64,000 bases of DNA from Saprospiraceae bacterium. Lineage in GTDB: Bacteria > Bacteroidota > Bacteroidia > Chitinophagales > Saprospiraceae. Under the pieces are notes generated by a model, which did no database searches, was not told the DNA's origin, and worked only from the letters and a program-made list of their open reading frames with translations. This document shows positions 35,301-43,928 of the stretch, piece after piece. Location of the stretch: the NCBI GenBank assembly GCA_019638455.1, contig JAHBTU010000001.1, positions 511,501-575,500 on the forward strand. The letters run 5' to 3'. Within the stretch, counting starts at the first letter, position 1, and every line of letters begins with the position of its first letter. The position numbers and the translations under genes were made by a program.

Positions 35301-36119
35301 ATGTCTGCAACAACCGGCGAAATCAAGCGCGTTACCACCCACGTCATTCAGGCCATGAAAACACGCGGCGAAAAAATCGCCATGCTCACGGCCTACGATT
35401 TTTCGATGGCCCGCATCCTCGACGAGGCGGGCATTGACGTGCTGCTTGTGGGTGATTCGGCATCGAACGTGATGGCGGGCCACGAGACCACGCTTCCCAT
35501 CACGCTTGACCAGATGATTTACCACGCCCAATCGGTGGTGCGAGCGGTGAAACGCGCCATGGTGGTGGTGGATTTGCCATTCGGCAGTTACCAGTCAAAC
35601 CCAGAAATCGCTCTGTCGAGCGCCATACGGGTCATGAAGGAGTCGGGGGCGCACGCGATAAAACTGGAAGGGGGCGCAGAGGTGGAGAAGTCCATCAAGC
35701 GAATCCTGATGGCGGGCATACCGGTCATGGGGCATTTGGGGCTGACGCCGCAGAGCATTTACAAGTTTGGCACATACACGGTGCGAGCTAAAGAAGAGGC
35801 AGAAGCCGCCAAACTGCGCGAGGATGCCAAACTGCTCGAAAACCTTGGCTGCTTTGCCATCGTGCTCGAAAAAATACCTGCCCAACTCGCCAAAGAAGTG
35901 TCAGAAAGCCTCGAAATACCGACTATCGGCATCGGCGCTGGCAAGCACGCCGACGGCCAAGTGCTAGTAACGCACGATATGCTGGGCATCACCAAAGATT
36001 TCAAGCCGCGCTTTTTGCGGCGCTATCTGGAACTGTTTGACGAGGTGGGCAATGCTACCAAACAATACATCGCCGATGTGAAAGCAATGGATTTCCCAAG
36101 TGACTCTGAGCAGTATTGA
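35301..36119 (+). CDS. panB: 3-methyl-2-oxobutanoate hydroxymethyltransferase
   Basis: A 272-residue ketopantoate hydroxymethyltransferase, first step of pantothenate synthesis, using methylene-tetrahydrofolate. Motifs: [56 protein letters not shown] and [21 protein letters not shown] (Mg-binding Asp and catalytic Glu present). A TACCTTTC box near 35201 may be its promoter. Confidence 0.97.
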   Translation: MSATTGEIKRVTTHVIQAMKTRGEKIAMLTAYDFSMARILDEAGIDVLLVGDSASNVMAGHETTLPITLDQMIYHAQSVVRAVKRAMVVVDLPFGSYQSNPEIALSSAIRVMKESGAHAIKLEGGAEVEKSIKRILMAGIPVMGHLGLTPQSIYKFGTYTVRAKEEAEAAKLREDAKLLENLGCFAIVLEKIPAQLAKEVSESLEIPTIGIGAGKHADGQVLVTHDMLGITKDFKPRFLRRYLELFDEVGNATKQYIADVKAMDFPSDSEQY

Positions 36120-36172
36120 GCTGGTAAACGATGGTGTGAGGTGACGCAGGTGTTGCAATTTGCAACAATCAC

Positions 36173-36180
36173 TATTTTTG
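36173..36180 (+). promoter_or_regulatory. -7 box upstream of mltG
   Basis: TATTTTTG matches TAnnTTTG, 94 bp before the chosen mltG start. No well-spaced -33 box. Confidence 0.4.
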
Positions 36181-36273
36181 CCCAACATTAGTGCCTCAAC
36201 TGTTCCCCCCATGATGACAGTTTTTCCAAACACCGCATCTGTTCGACCCTTTGATTCACGATTAACATTCAGC

Positions 36274-37323
36274 ATGAGTCCACAAAAATCGTCGCGCTGG
36301 AAACACCTGTTGCCCATCCTCTTTTTGCTCCTCCTAGTGGGCGGATACTTCGCATGGCAGCCATTGAAGGCCATCTATTTTTCGGGAGTTCCCGAACATT
36401 TGGAAGAACGCTACGTCTGCATACCAACGGGTTCCTCTTTTGAGGAAGTGGTTTTTCTTTTGAAAAAAGGGGGCTTCGTCACCGATGAATCGGATTTCAG
36501 GTGGTTGGCAGAACAGATGAATTACAAGAAAGACAAAATGCGCGCGGGCAGGTTTGAGGTGAAACCGGGATGGAGCAACCGCGACCTGATTCAACATCTG
36601 CGCAACGGCGCCCAATCACCTGTGCGCCTTATACTCAACAACGAGCGCCTGCCGGAAGAAGTGGCTGGCGTGGCGGCCCGGTTCATCGAGGCGGATTCTC
36701 TTTCCCTCATCAACACTTTTCGCGACAGGATTTTTCTGAACGAAATCGGATACACCGCCGAAAACCTGCTGACCGCTTTCATCCCCAACACTTACGAGAT
36801 TTATTGGAACACGGATGCAAAAGGGTTCGTAAAGCGAATGCTGAAAGAACACGAGACGTTTTGGAGCAAGAACAATCGTCGAGCAAAAGCCCAAGCTCTC
36901 GGATTGTCAGAATCGGAAGTTTATATTTTGGCTTCCATCGTCGAGCGGGAGACGAATGCCAACTCGGAAAAACCAACCATCGCAGGGGTCTATCTCAATC
37001 GCCTGCGCATCGGCATGAAATTGCAAGCCGACCCAACCTCGGTGTTTGCCACACGCGATTTCGCAACCCGTCGCGTGACAGAATATCACACAACTTACGA
37101 CTCGCCCTACAACACATATATGTACAAGGGTTTGCCGCCGGGGCCTATCAGCATGGCTTCTATTCCAAGCCTCGATGCGGTGCTCAATCCCACCCAGCAC
37201 AAATACCTTTACTTCTGCGCCAAGCCCGATGAGTCGGGCACACACGCTTTTGCGGAGACCTTCGCCGCGCACAAGGTCAATGCCGAGCGCTTTCAGGCTT
37301 ATGTGCGAAAAAAAGGGCGTTGA
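36274..37323 (+). CDS. mltG: endolytic murein transglycosylase
   Basis: A 349-residue MltG/YceG family protein. A single N-terminal membrane anchor (LLPILFLLLLVGGYFAW) is followed by a LysM-like region and the YceG catalytic domain with the active-site Glu in LASIVERETNAN and the conserved PTIAGVYLNRLRIGMKLQADP and GLPPGPI segments. It cuts nascent glycan strands and sets their length. The start MSPQKSSRWK places the anchor at the N-terminus; an upstream ATG would include promoter sequence. Confidence 0.93.
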   Translation: MSPQKSSRWKHLLPILFLLLLVGGYFAWQPLKAIYFSGVPEHLEERYVCIPTGSSFEEVVFLLKKGGFVTDESDFRWLAEQMNYKKDKMRAGRFEVKPGWSNRDLIQHLRNGAQSPVRLILNNERLPEEVAGVAARFIEADSLSLINTFRDRIFLNEIGYTAENLLTAFIPNTYEIYWNTDAKGFVKRMLKEHETFWSKNNRRAKAQALGLSESEVYILASIVERETNANSEKPTIAGVYLNRLRIGMKLQADPTSVFATRDFATRRVTEYHTTYDSPYNTYMYKGLPPGPISMASIPSLDAVLNPTQHKYLYFCAKPDESGTHAFAETFAAHKVNAERFQAYVRKKGR

Positions 37324-37371
37324 ATTGCTGCGCGGAGGCACTCGCAGAACCTTCGCACATGATGCTTGTTG

Positions 37372-37551
37372 TACACCCAGATTAAAGAGGATTTGAATCT
37401 GCCCGTTGGCAAGACAAGGATTTCCTTGATTGATTTGTATGATTTTCAAAGGATTGCGAGCGCCGTTCGTTCAAAACCACCTTGTCAGACCCTGTACTCA
37501 GGGGCTTGCCCGGCCAAGTGAAGCGGACGGGGCTGATTTGCGTTGACCATA
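37372..37551. repeat. 180-bp dispersed repeat, copy 3
   Basis: Same length and orientation as the two copies between nuoB and nuoC, with a few substitutions (TACACCCAG at the start, TTGACCATA at the end). Confidence 0.92.
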
Positions 37552-37593
37552 GTTTTTTTCTGTAAAAACTTAGACAGGACAACAGACATTGAA

Positions 37594-37678
37594 TTTTGAC
37601 AGGACTTAGAAGATTTACAGGGTTTTTCGCAGCGAAGCCGCCTCATCTATCCTGTAAGTCTTGTAACTCCTGTCAAAA
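37594..37678. repeat. intergenic inverted repeat, TTTTGACAGGA family
   Basis: 28-nt arms starting TTTTGACAGGACTTAGAAG pair imperfectly with a downstream arm ending AACTCCTGTCAAAA (about 24 of 28) around a ~28-bp loop. Together with the 180-bp repeat it fills the 428-bp gap before the SDR gene. Confidence 0.75.
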
Positions 37679-37751
37679 CATATAAGGCTGTCATCCGAAT
37701 CCTCTGCGTTTGGAGGCCGACCAAGTTTTTACTTTTTTCTTTGTCAAAAAA

Positions 37752-38402
37752 ATGAAACTGCTACTTATTGGAATGGGGCCGGGCATAGGCCTGGCATTGG
37801 CAAGGCGTTTTGGGCGCGAGGGCTTTGACATCCTGATGGTGGCCCGCAATGAGCAAAAACTCAAGGATTTCGAGGCGCAATTGGCTGCCGAAAACATCCG
37901 TGCGAAGGGGTATCCCGTTGACATTGCGGCAGAAGAATCATACATTCGTATGCTTGAGAAAATGGCTGCCGAACATTCGGATATCGAGATACTGCACTAC
38001 AATCCCAGCGCCTTCAACCCTGCTCTTCCCTCTCAGATTTCGCTCCCTGTTTTTCTCAACGATTTTAAAATCAACGTGATGGGCGCTTTATCGGCAGCAC
38101 AGGCGGTATTTCCCCAGATGAAAGCTCGCGGGCGCGGCACCCTGTTTTTCACGGGCGGCGGCACTGCATTGAAGGCTCCGCCTGCCATGGCTTCGTTGGG
38201 CATTGGAAAAGCCGGGCTACGGAGCCTGGTGTTTTCGCTCGCGCAAGAGTGCAAACCGCTTGGCATACATGTCGCCACACTCACCATCTGTGGTGCGGTA
38301 GAGCCTGGCACGAGATTCGACCCCGATTTGATTGCGGGAGAGTTTTGGCGCATTTATGCCCAGCCGAAAGAACAGTGGGAGACCGAGGTCGTATTGCAAT
38401 GA
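37752..38402 (+). CDS. SDR-type oxidoreductase lacking the usual catalytic Tyr
   Basis: A 216-residue Rossmann-fold protein with a glycine-rich GMGPGIGLALARRFG dinucleotide loop near the N-terminus and the SDR helix LGIGKAGLRSLVFSLAQE. The active-site Lys is present, but the YxxxK Tyr position is Leu and the Ser strand reads FFTGGGTAL, so the standard triad is incomplete. It may bind NAD(P) without typical dehydrogenase chemistry. The ATG was chosen to begin at the Rossmann strand MKLLLIGMG. Confidence 0.8.
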   Translation: MKLLLIGMGPGIGLALARRFGREGFDILMVARNEQKLKDFEAQLAAENIRAKGYPVDIAAEESYIRMLEKMAAEHSDIEILHYNPSAFNPALPSQISLPVFLNDFKINVMGALSAAQAVFPQMKARGRGTLFFTGGGTALKAPPAMASLGIGKAGLRSLVFSLAQECKPLGIHVATLTICGAVEPGTRFDPDLIAGEFWRIYAQPKEQWETEVVLQ

Positions 38403-38413
38403 GGCGATGACAG

Positions 38414-39703
38414 TCACGGTTTGGCCGCCGCGAAACCATTGTATCCCTTTATCAACGACTGATACAGGAGCTTGCCCTGCACCGCATAGCCCAGTTTGGA
38501 AAAATGCACAGAGTCTGATGACATCAGGCCGTTCGATTTCCATTGCTGGGCGGAGTTTTCGCCGCCTGCAAAATGGTGCAAGTCCCAGAGCGCGTAGCCC
38601 TTTTCGCGGGCCAGTTTGCGAATAGCATCGCTCACGGAAGGCATATTGGGGTTGAAACTCTTGCCACCACGCAAGTATGAGTCGGCGGGTGTGGTGAGCA
38701 TGATGAGGGCATTGGGAGAGTGTTCGTGTATTTTCTCGATGAGGTTCTGAATGTTTCGGGTAAAATACTTGGGGTCTATTTTGCCCTGTGCCTCGTTGGT
38801 GCCGAGGGAGATTATGACGAGGTCGGGGGCAAGTTCGGACAGTTGGCGGGTGAAATGTTTGGCGCGCACAAAGTCGTTGAACTTGGCCCCATTGACACCT
38901 ACAGAATGATAAACCACGCCTGACAGTTCGTTTTCCAGCGCAATCCCATCGAGTGTGAAATAGCTTTGTTGGCTTGTGAGTTTGCGCGTCCGCACGGTGG
39001 CTTGGCTCACTGGGCGCTCAAAGTAGTACGACTGCGAATACTGGTCTTCTATGAACAGTTTTGCCTTTTGTCCCGAAGTCTCGTCAAGTACTTCCACATT
39101 GTATTCGTAGCCTGTTTTATTCTGAAAAACAATGACTTTGGTGAACAATCGCGTCTCCGATGTGGCGGTGTCGCGGAGTTTGAAAGTCAATTCGGCATTT
39201 AGATTGGAAGTCTGAAGCGAAAAACCCGAAATGCCAAATGGCGATGGCGAGCTCAGAATGCGTTGGCAATTGGAGCCAATCCAGCGTGTGTTGGTTTCCA
39301 CAAGATAGTCGCGCGGCCCCCAGGCGTTCGCCAACCGATATGGGAAAATCAGCCCCCGCCCCGCGTCGCCAAAGGCATTTTGCAGGCGTGCGCGCACCTC
39401 GCGGGTCAGGTAGTTGCCGAGGATGTGCGAGTCGCCGATATGCACGATGCTGATTTTCTTTCCGCCACGCACCCGTTGCTCGTATAGTTTTTGAAACAGC
39501 GGGTCGAGATACCCCACATTTTCAATTTGATTTTCATCCTGCCGCAAAAAAGCGTAATCCACGGTATCGGCCATCTCGATTTCGACCTGCGGTGGGCGAA
39601 ATTGGGACTGGCATTGACTGACAAAAAAAGTCAGAAAAGCAAGGCTGGCCACGAGGCGCATGACGGTGGTGTGGGGTAGGAGGGGGAGTAAAGAAAAACG
39701 CAT
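38414..39703 (-). CDS. SGNH/GDSL hydrolase, exported
   Basis: SGNH fold with block I HIGDSHILGN (nucleophile Ser), block III LGTNEAQ and block V DSVHFSKLGY (catalytic Asp-His). The protein starts near a hydrophobic signal sequence; MRLVASLAFLTFF at 39661 is an alternative start, and a third in-frame ATG at 39811 overlaps the stop of the upstream SGNH gene. Proteins of this kind deacetylate or acetylate cell-wall sugars in partnership with MBOAT acyltransferases (family knowledge); no MBOAT gene is in view. Confidence 0.8.
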   Translation of the reverse strand: MRFSLLPLLPHTTVMRLVASLAFLTFFVSQCQSQFRPPQVEIEMADTVDYAFLRQDENQIENVGYLDPLFQKLYEQRVRGGKKISIVHIGDSHILGNYLTREVRARLQNAFGDAGRGLIFPYRLANAWGPRDYLVETNTRWIGSNCQRILSSPSPFGISGFSLQTSNLNAELTFKLRDTATSETRLFTKVIVFQNKTGYEYNVEVLDETSGQKAKLFIEDQYSQSYYFERPVSQATVRTRKLTSQQSYFTLDGIALENELSGVVYHSVGVNGAKFNDFVRAKHFTRQLSELAPDLVIISLGTNEAQGKIDPKYFTRNIQNLIEKIHEHSPNALIMLTTPADSYLRGGKSFNPNMPSVSDAIRKLAREKGYALWDLHHFAGGENSAQQWKSNGLMSSDSVHFSKLGYAVQGKLLYQSLIKGYNGFAAAKP

Positions 39704-39807
39704 AGTATGTCTTGCAGAATTTTGCTTGATACGGTTTTGCGCCGCCAAAATCCCCCGAAAAATTGGAAATGACAAATGCCAGTTTCCAAAAAGCGTATGC
39801 AAGTCCC

Positions 39808-41238
39808 TCATATTTTAGGCTTGCCTGCTCGCCATGCCGCCTGCTCTTCCACGAACAACTTGGCAAACAAGTGCCCCATCACTCTGCCGCCCTCGTGCGT
39901 CAGGTGCGTGTAGTCGGTATTGGCGTAGCGCGGTTTGTGGTGCGCCATCTCGATGATAGAGCCGGGGCCGCCCATGCCCCAGTACAAGTCATAGAATAAA
40001 AAGCCGTGTTTTCGAGCCAGGTCACGCTGCATGGCCACAATGGCCGGCACCCCGCGCATGGTGACGAGCTCGGTGCCGTTTTTGCCCGCTCGGTCGCCCA
40101 CGCTGACAATCAGAATCGTCTTTCCGGGAAAACACGCTTTCAGGTGCTGAAACGTCCGGTCGAGCTCGGCCTCATACCATTTGATGTTGTTGAGCGAATT
40201 GGTCACCGCGTTCAGGCCAACTTGCAACACAACGAGGTCGTAGTTCTGGTAAGCATCGAATTGGCGAATAAAGTCGGGTTTTAGCAGGCGCAAAGGCCCA
40301 CCGCTGTTGCCACGCACCGAAAAATTGTCGAAGTAGATGCCCGGCCCGCTTTCGAGCGATGCGCCGTAAAGAAACAGCCCCGTGGCAGAGTCGGGAAACC
40401 GACAGGCGAACCCCGTTGCGCCGGGGTAGTTCGACTCCCAAATCCATTGACCCACCCGGCCCGATGTGGCTTTCAAGAGCTCTGTTTTGGGGGACTCGCC
40501 TTGTTCCTGCCACACAAAAAAACGGTCTTGTTGGGCTGTATAAAAAAGGCGGAACTCCGTCCATGATTTGCTTCGGCGGAAATAGTCAGACCCTTCGTAA
40601 TGAATTTTTGCATCTGCCTCCATGGGGCAATAGGCATAACCATTGATGCCGAGCGGCGGGCGGCTTTCTGTCTTTTTCACAATGGAAAAGGTGTTCCACC
40701 CCCTGAAACTATGCTTGAAGGTGCGTTTGAATTGCGCCACCTCCGAAGTAATCGGCACGAAACCAACCCCCGCGCCTCCCCAAATGCTTTGCAACGTGTC
40801 GCGCAAGTCGCCCACCAAAATATCGCCCTCCACAAACGAATCGCCATACCAGGCAACACGGACTTTGCGGCCCCATCTGATTGAATCAACGGCTTCAAAA
40901 AAGCGACCCAAGCCTGCTTGTTCAAAAGTGTAATCCTCTATGATTTTTCCAAAGAAGGCTGAGTCCTTCGGCGGCAATGGCCCGACGGAATCGGTTGCCA
41001 AAGTGTCCAAATCCACCCAAGCGGATGTGTCTTGGGGGGTAAAGGCGGTCGTGTCCGGCGGTGGTGTTTCCTGCTTCGGTGGCATGGCCTTGGCATCGCT
41101 GCGGATGTCTGCAAAAATATCCATCTTGCGGAGCGGGAGGCCTCCAATGCTCATGTTCTCTGGCAAGAGCGAGAGGCCAGTCAGCAGGAGCAGCACGAGA
41201 AAAGCAAGGCTCAGTGTCTGGGAGAGGTAGTTTTTCAT
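39808..41238 (-). CDS. SGNH hydrolase, membrane-anchored
   Basis: A 476-residue protein with an N-terminal membrane segment (LSLAFLVLLLLTGLSLLP), a Pro/Thr/Asp-rich linker, and an SGNH domain: AWYGDSFVEGD (block I), LQVGLNAVT (block III) and DYTHLTHEGG (block V). It forms a two-gene unit with the next SGNH gene. The start is set just inside a TACTTTTG promoter box. A role in cell-surface polysaccharide acetylation is inferred. Confidence 0.8.
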   Translation of the reverse strand: MKNYLSQTLSLAFLVLLLLTGLSLLPENMSIGGLPLRKMDIFADIRSDAKAMPPKQETPPPDTTAFTPQDTSAWVDLDTLATDSVGPLPPKDSAFFGKIIEDYTFEQAGLGRFFEAVDSIRWGRKVRVAWYGDSFVEGDILVGDLRDTLQSIWGGAGVGFVPITSEVAQFKRTFKHSFRGWNTFSIVKKTESRPPLGINGYAYCPMEADAKIHYEGSDYFRRSKSWTEFRLFYTAQQDRFFVWQEQGESPKTELLKATSGRVGQWIWESNYPGATGFACRFPDSATGLFLYGASLESGPGIYFDNFSVRGNSGGPLRLLKPDFIRQFDAYQNYDLVVLQVGLNAVTNSLNNIKWYEAELDRTFQHLKACFPGKTILIVSVGDRAGKNGTELVTMRGVPAIVAMQRDLARKHGFLFYDLYWGMGGPGSIIEMAHHKPRYANTDYTHLTHEGGRVMGHLFAKLFVEEQAAWRAGKPKI

Positions 41239-41244
41239 GCGGGG

Positions 41245-41252
41245 CAAAAGTA
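41245..41252 (-). promoter_or_regulatory. -7 box 6 bp from an SGNH gene start
   Basis: TACTTTTG on the minus strand, an exact TAnnTTTG match, lies only 6 bp before the ATG at 41238, implying a leaderless or nearly leaderless mRNA if used. Confidence 0.5.
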
Positions 41253-41376
41253 GGACGGATTTCCAAATCTGCCGCAGTGCCATGTAAACGACGGATTTGG
41301 AAACCTGGCGTACATTTTTCTTTCAAAAACCAAAATTCGCCCTACCATTGGCCTCGAAAACAAAAGGGCTTTTTTC

Positions 41377-42909
41377 ATGTCAACTTCTTCCTCCGAAACT
41401 CCCGAACGCGGCCTCATGCAGGTCATACTCGCCTCGTCGGTAGGCACGCTCATCGAGTGGTACGACTTTTACATTTATGGTGCGATGTCCACCATCATCG
41501 CCGGGCAGTTTTTTCCAAAAGAAAACCCGACGGCGGGTTTTTTGGCGACGCTGGCGACGTTCGCGGCGGGATTCATCGTGCGGCCTTTTGGGGCGCTGGT
41601 GTTCGGTCGGCTGGGCGATTTGATTGGCCGGAAATACACTTTTCTGCTCACGCTCTTGCTCATGGGCGGCTCCACGTTCGCCATCGGGCTGATTCCGGGC
41701 TATGAGCAAATCGGGATGTGGGCGCCGTTTATCATCCTCGTGCTCAGGCTGTTGCAGGGGTTGGCGCTCGGAGGCGAATACGGCGGTGCGGCGACTTATG
41801 TGGCCGAACACGCTCCCGCTGGCCGACGCGGCTACTATACGGCTTACATCCAGACGACGGCGACGCTGGGCTTCTTTCTCTCGCTCGGCATGATTTTGCT
41901 CGTGCGCAATGCCGTGGGTGTAGAAGCCTTTGACGACTGGGGCTGGCGGGTGCCGTTTCTTGTTTCCATTTTCCTGATTGGCGTTTCTGTTTATATCCGG
42001 CTGCGCATGGCGGAGTCGCCTTTGTTTGCAAAAATTAAAAAAGAGGGAAAAATTTCGAAAAACCCGCTTAAAGAGTCGTTTGCCAAAAAAGACAATTTGA
42101 AAATGGTGCTGCTCGCCCTGTTCGGCGCGGTGATGGGGCAAGGTGTGGTGTGGTACACGGGGCAGTTTTACGCGCAAACTTTTATCGAACGAACGCTCGG
42201 CGTGGAGTTCGAGCAGACGCGCTACCTGCTTTGCGTCGCCATTTTGGCGGCCACGCCGTTTTTCCTCGTGTTCGGCGCTTGGTCGGACAAAATCGGGCGC
42301 AAACCCATCATGCTCGCCGGGATGCTGCTGGCGGTGCTGACCTATAGGCCGATTTACAAGGCGATGCACGGTTTGACGGAGGTGGACACGGCAAAAACAG
42401 CCCGTGTCGAATCCGTCCATGTTGCTCCTTTGCCCAACGGAGATTCTCTGATTGTCAAAACGTTGTGGGAAACCAACTCGAATGGCACAGTCGTAAAAAC
42501 GGAAAAAAAGCAAACTGTTTTTTCAGATAAAACTTTGCAAGCCAAGAACGAAACGGCCCGCACCACATGGCTTTCCTCGTCGGCTTTTTGGTGGATGACC
42601 TTTCTCGTTTTTCTCCAAATCCTCTATGTCACAATGGTTTACGGCCCCATCGCTGCCTTCTTGGTGGAGTTGTTCCCGACGCGTATTCGCTACACGTCCA
42701 TGTCGCTGCCGTATCACATCGGCAACGGGATTTTCGGCGGCCTCACGCCCTACATCGCCACGCGCTTGGTGACGGAGAGCAAAAATTTCAGCGCCGACGG
42801 CAATACCGACCCTTACTTCGGGCTTTGGTACCCGATTGCGATTGCGGCGGTTTGCTTTGTGATTGGGCTGCTTTATTTGCCATCAAGAAATAAGGTTGAT
42901 GAAAGTTGA
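41377..42909 (+). CDS. MFS transporter of the metabolite:H+ symporter (MHS) type
   Basis: A 510-residue protein with about 12 membrane spans. MHS features: GTLIEWYDFYIYG (TM1), the FGRLGDLIGRKYTF loop-2 motif, GLALGGEYGGAATYVAEHAP and FGAWSDKIGRKPIM in the second half. There is an enlarged soluble loop (~90 residues, about 325-410) between TM segments, carrying a polar, strand-like stretch unusual for ProP/KgtP-type carriers. Substrate not predictable. Confidence 0.85.
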   Translation: MSTSSSETPERGLMQVILASSVGTLIEWYDFYIYGAMSTIIAGQFFPKENPTAGFLATLATFAAGFIVRPFGALVFGRLGDLIGRKYTFLLTLLLMGGSTFAIGLIPGYEQIGMWAPFIILVLRLLQGLALGGEYGGAATYVAEHAPAGRRGYYTAYIQTTATLGFFLSLGMILLVRNAVGVEAFDDWGWRVPFLVSIFLIGVSVYIRLRMAESPLFAKIKKEGKISKNPLKESFAKKDNLKMVLLALFGAVMGQGVVWYTGQFYAQTFIERTLGVEFEQTRYLLCVAILAATPFFLVFGAWSDKIGRKPIMLAGMLLAVLTYRPIYKAMHGLTEVDTAKTARVESVHVAPLPNGDSLIVKTLWETNSNGTVVKTEKKQTVFSDKTLQAKNETARTTWLSSSAFWWMTFLVFLQILYVTMVYGPIAAFLVELFPTRIRYTSMSLPYHIGNGIFGGLTPYIATRLVTESKNFSADGNTDPYFGLWYPIAIAAVCFVIGLLYLPSRNKVDES

Positions 42910-42975
42910 TAAAAGTTTATGAGGTTGATAATAAACCTACTCAACCTTTCTCAACTCTCATCAACCCTTCTCAAC
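42905..42975. repeat. GTTGATAAAAGTT / AACTCTCATCAAC repeat cluster
   Basis: GTTGATGAAAGTTGATAAAAG and the partly complementary CTCAACTCTCATCAACC make an imperfect palindrome after the MFS gene. A similar GTTGATAAAAGTTGATAAG string lies at about 27.33 kb before the DUF2750 gene. Confidence 0.5.
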
Positions 42976-42985
42976 TCTTTTGATT

Positions 42986-43231
42986 ATGAACACGTTGAAA
43001 AAAACAGCCGGTTTTCTCTGGATGGCGCTCGCCGCGGCGACGGTCATTTTCATGCTGTATCGCGCCAACCTTGAAATCAGCCACGCCGTCGCCTCCGGCA
43101 AAGCCGACGAAATCCTGAACCAGCGAATGTTCTGGTTTATCATCATCCCGATTTTCACGCCGATTATGGCGGGGCTGGGGTTGTTTGGGTGGTATGCGTG
43201 GCGAGGGGAGTATGGTGGCATGGAACGATAA
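42986..43231 (+). CDS. small membrane protein
   Basis: An 81-residue protein with two membrane spans (FLWMALAAATVIFMLY and MFWFIIIPIFTPIMAGLGLFGWYAW). It follows the MFS transporter and may be an accessory of it; similar small proteins often accompany MHS transporters in Bacteroidota (inference). Confidence 0.65.
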   Translation: MNTLKKTAGFLWMALAAATVIFMLYRANLEISHAVASGKADEILNQRMFWFIIIPIFTPIMAGLGLFGWYAWRGEYGGMER

Positions 43232-43237
43232 GACCCG

Positions 43238-43245
43238 TATTTTTG
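43238..43245 (+). promoter_or_regulatory. -7 box of the antitoxin-YoeB pair
   Basis: TATTTTTG matches the Bacteroidota -7 box, 22 bp before the antitoxin ATG. Confidence 0.5.
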
Positions 43246-43267
43246 TACTCTTAAAAAAAATCGAACC

Positions 43268-43567
43268 ATGCCAGTTTTGAACTACGAGGTCTCCGCCGAT
43301 GAGTTGAAAGATGACTTTGTTCAGGTCGTGAAAACCCTTTTTAAGGGGAAAAAGGTGCGCATATCCATTCAGGAAGAAGCAACTGAAAAGAATGGCGCAG
43401 GGAAACCTAAACAAACTTTGTCAGAAATAATTGCAGAACGGGAAGGAGACCCCGTGCGCTATGTTGTGCCGGGAGAAGTGTTTTCAGTATTGGCTGACAG
43501 TTTTTTGGAAAATGAAAAATTTGACATTGTCAGCGAAATCAAAAAGTACAAAGTCGAAAGACCATGA
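43268..43567 (+). CDS. antitoxin of a YoeB-like pair
   Basis: A 99-residue protein with an N-terminal helix-rich segment (NYEVSADELKDDFVQVVKTLFKGKKVRISIQ) and an acidic C-terminal tail. It overlaps the YoeB-like frame by ATGA, the usual antitoxin-toxin layout. Antitoxin family not recognised with certainty. Frame intact. Confidence 0.68.
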   Translation: MPVLNYEVSADELKDDFVQVVKTLFKGKKVRISIQEEATEKNGAGKPKQTLSEIIAEREGDPVRYVVPGEVFSVLADSFLENEKFDIVSEIKKYKVERP

Positions 43568-43827
43568 GAAAGGTCGCTTTCAAAGGCAAGTCCTTTGATG
43601 AATTTAGCGATTAGATAGTCAATGACCACAAGGTTGCTCAACGTATTGTCCGTTTGCTGAAAGAATGTCAGCGCACTCCATTTGAAGGAATCGGAAAGCC
43701 GGAACCATTGAAAGGAGGCAAATCAGGCCTTTGGTCGCGCCGCATTGACGAAGAACATCGCTTGGTCTATGAAGTAACGGACGATAGCATCGATATGCTC
43801 TCCGTTTATGGCCACTACGACGACTGA
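43564..43827 (+). pseudogene. YoeB/Txe-like toxin with an amber codon at position 17
   Basis: The 88-codon frame is interrupted by TAG at 43612-43614, codon 17 ([17 protein letters not shown]). Otherwise the sequence matches Txe/YoeB RNases: [41 protein letters not shown] and a C-terminal YGHYDD, including the catalytic Glu, Arg, His and Tyr positions. The stop falls where the family usually has Trp (TGG to TAG). Confidence 0.82.
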
Positions 43828-43902
43828 CGCATTTCCCCCGCCTCCACTGTTTCCCACTACACTTTTCCTGTTGTCGGCATCTCTTCTTCGCCACCCATGC
43901 CC

Positions 43903-43910
43903 TACATTTG
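43903..43910 (+). promoter_or_regulatory. -7 box of the TIR-domain gene
   Basis: TACATTTG, exact TAnnTTTG match, 18 bp before the ATG at 43929. Confidence 0.5.
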
Positions 43911-43928
43911 CCCACACAAACCAAAACC

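Noticed and set aside
41380..42513. 377-aa minus-strand frame inside the MFS gene
   Set aside because: Antisense of a transporter with clear membrane spans; product is Arg/His-rich and motif-free.
43564..43827. Possible TAG/TGA recoding, since stops in yoeB and hepT lie at Trp/Arg positions
   Set aside because: Intact genes here end with TAG (lycopene cyclase, mntA, helicase) and TGA (purM, coaE), and the broken genes also carry unrelated damage (MITE). Single nonsense mutations explain the data better.
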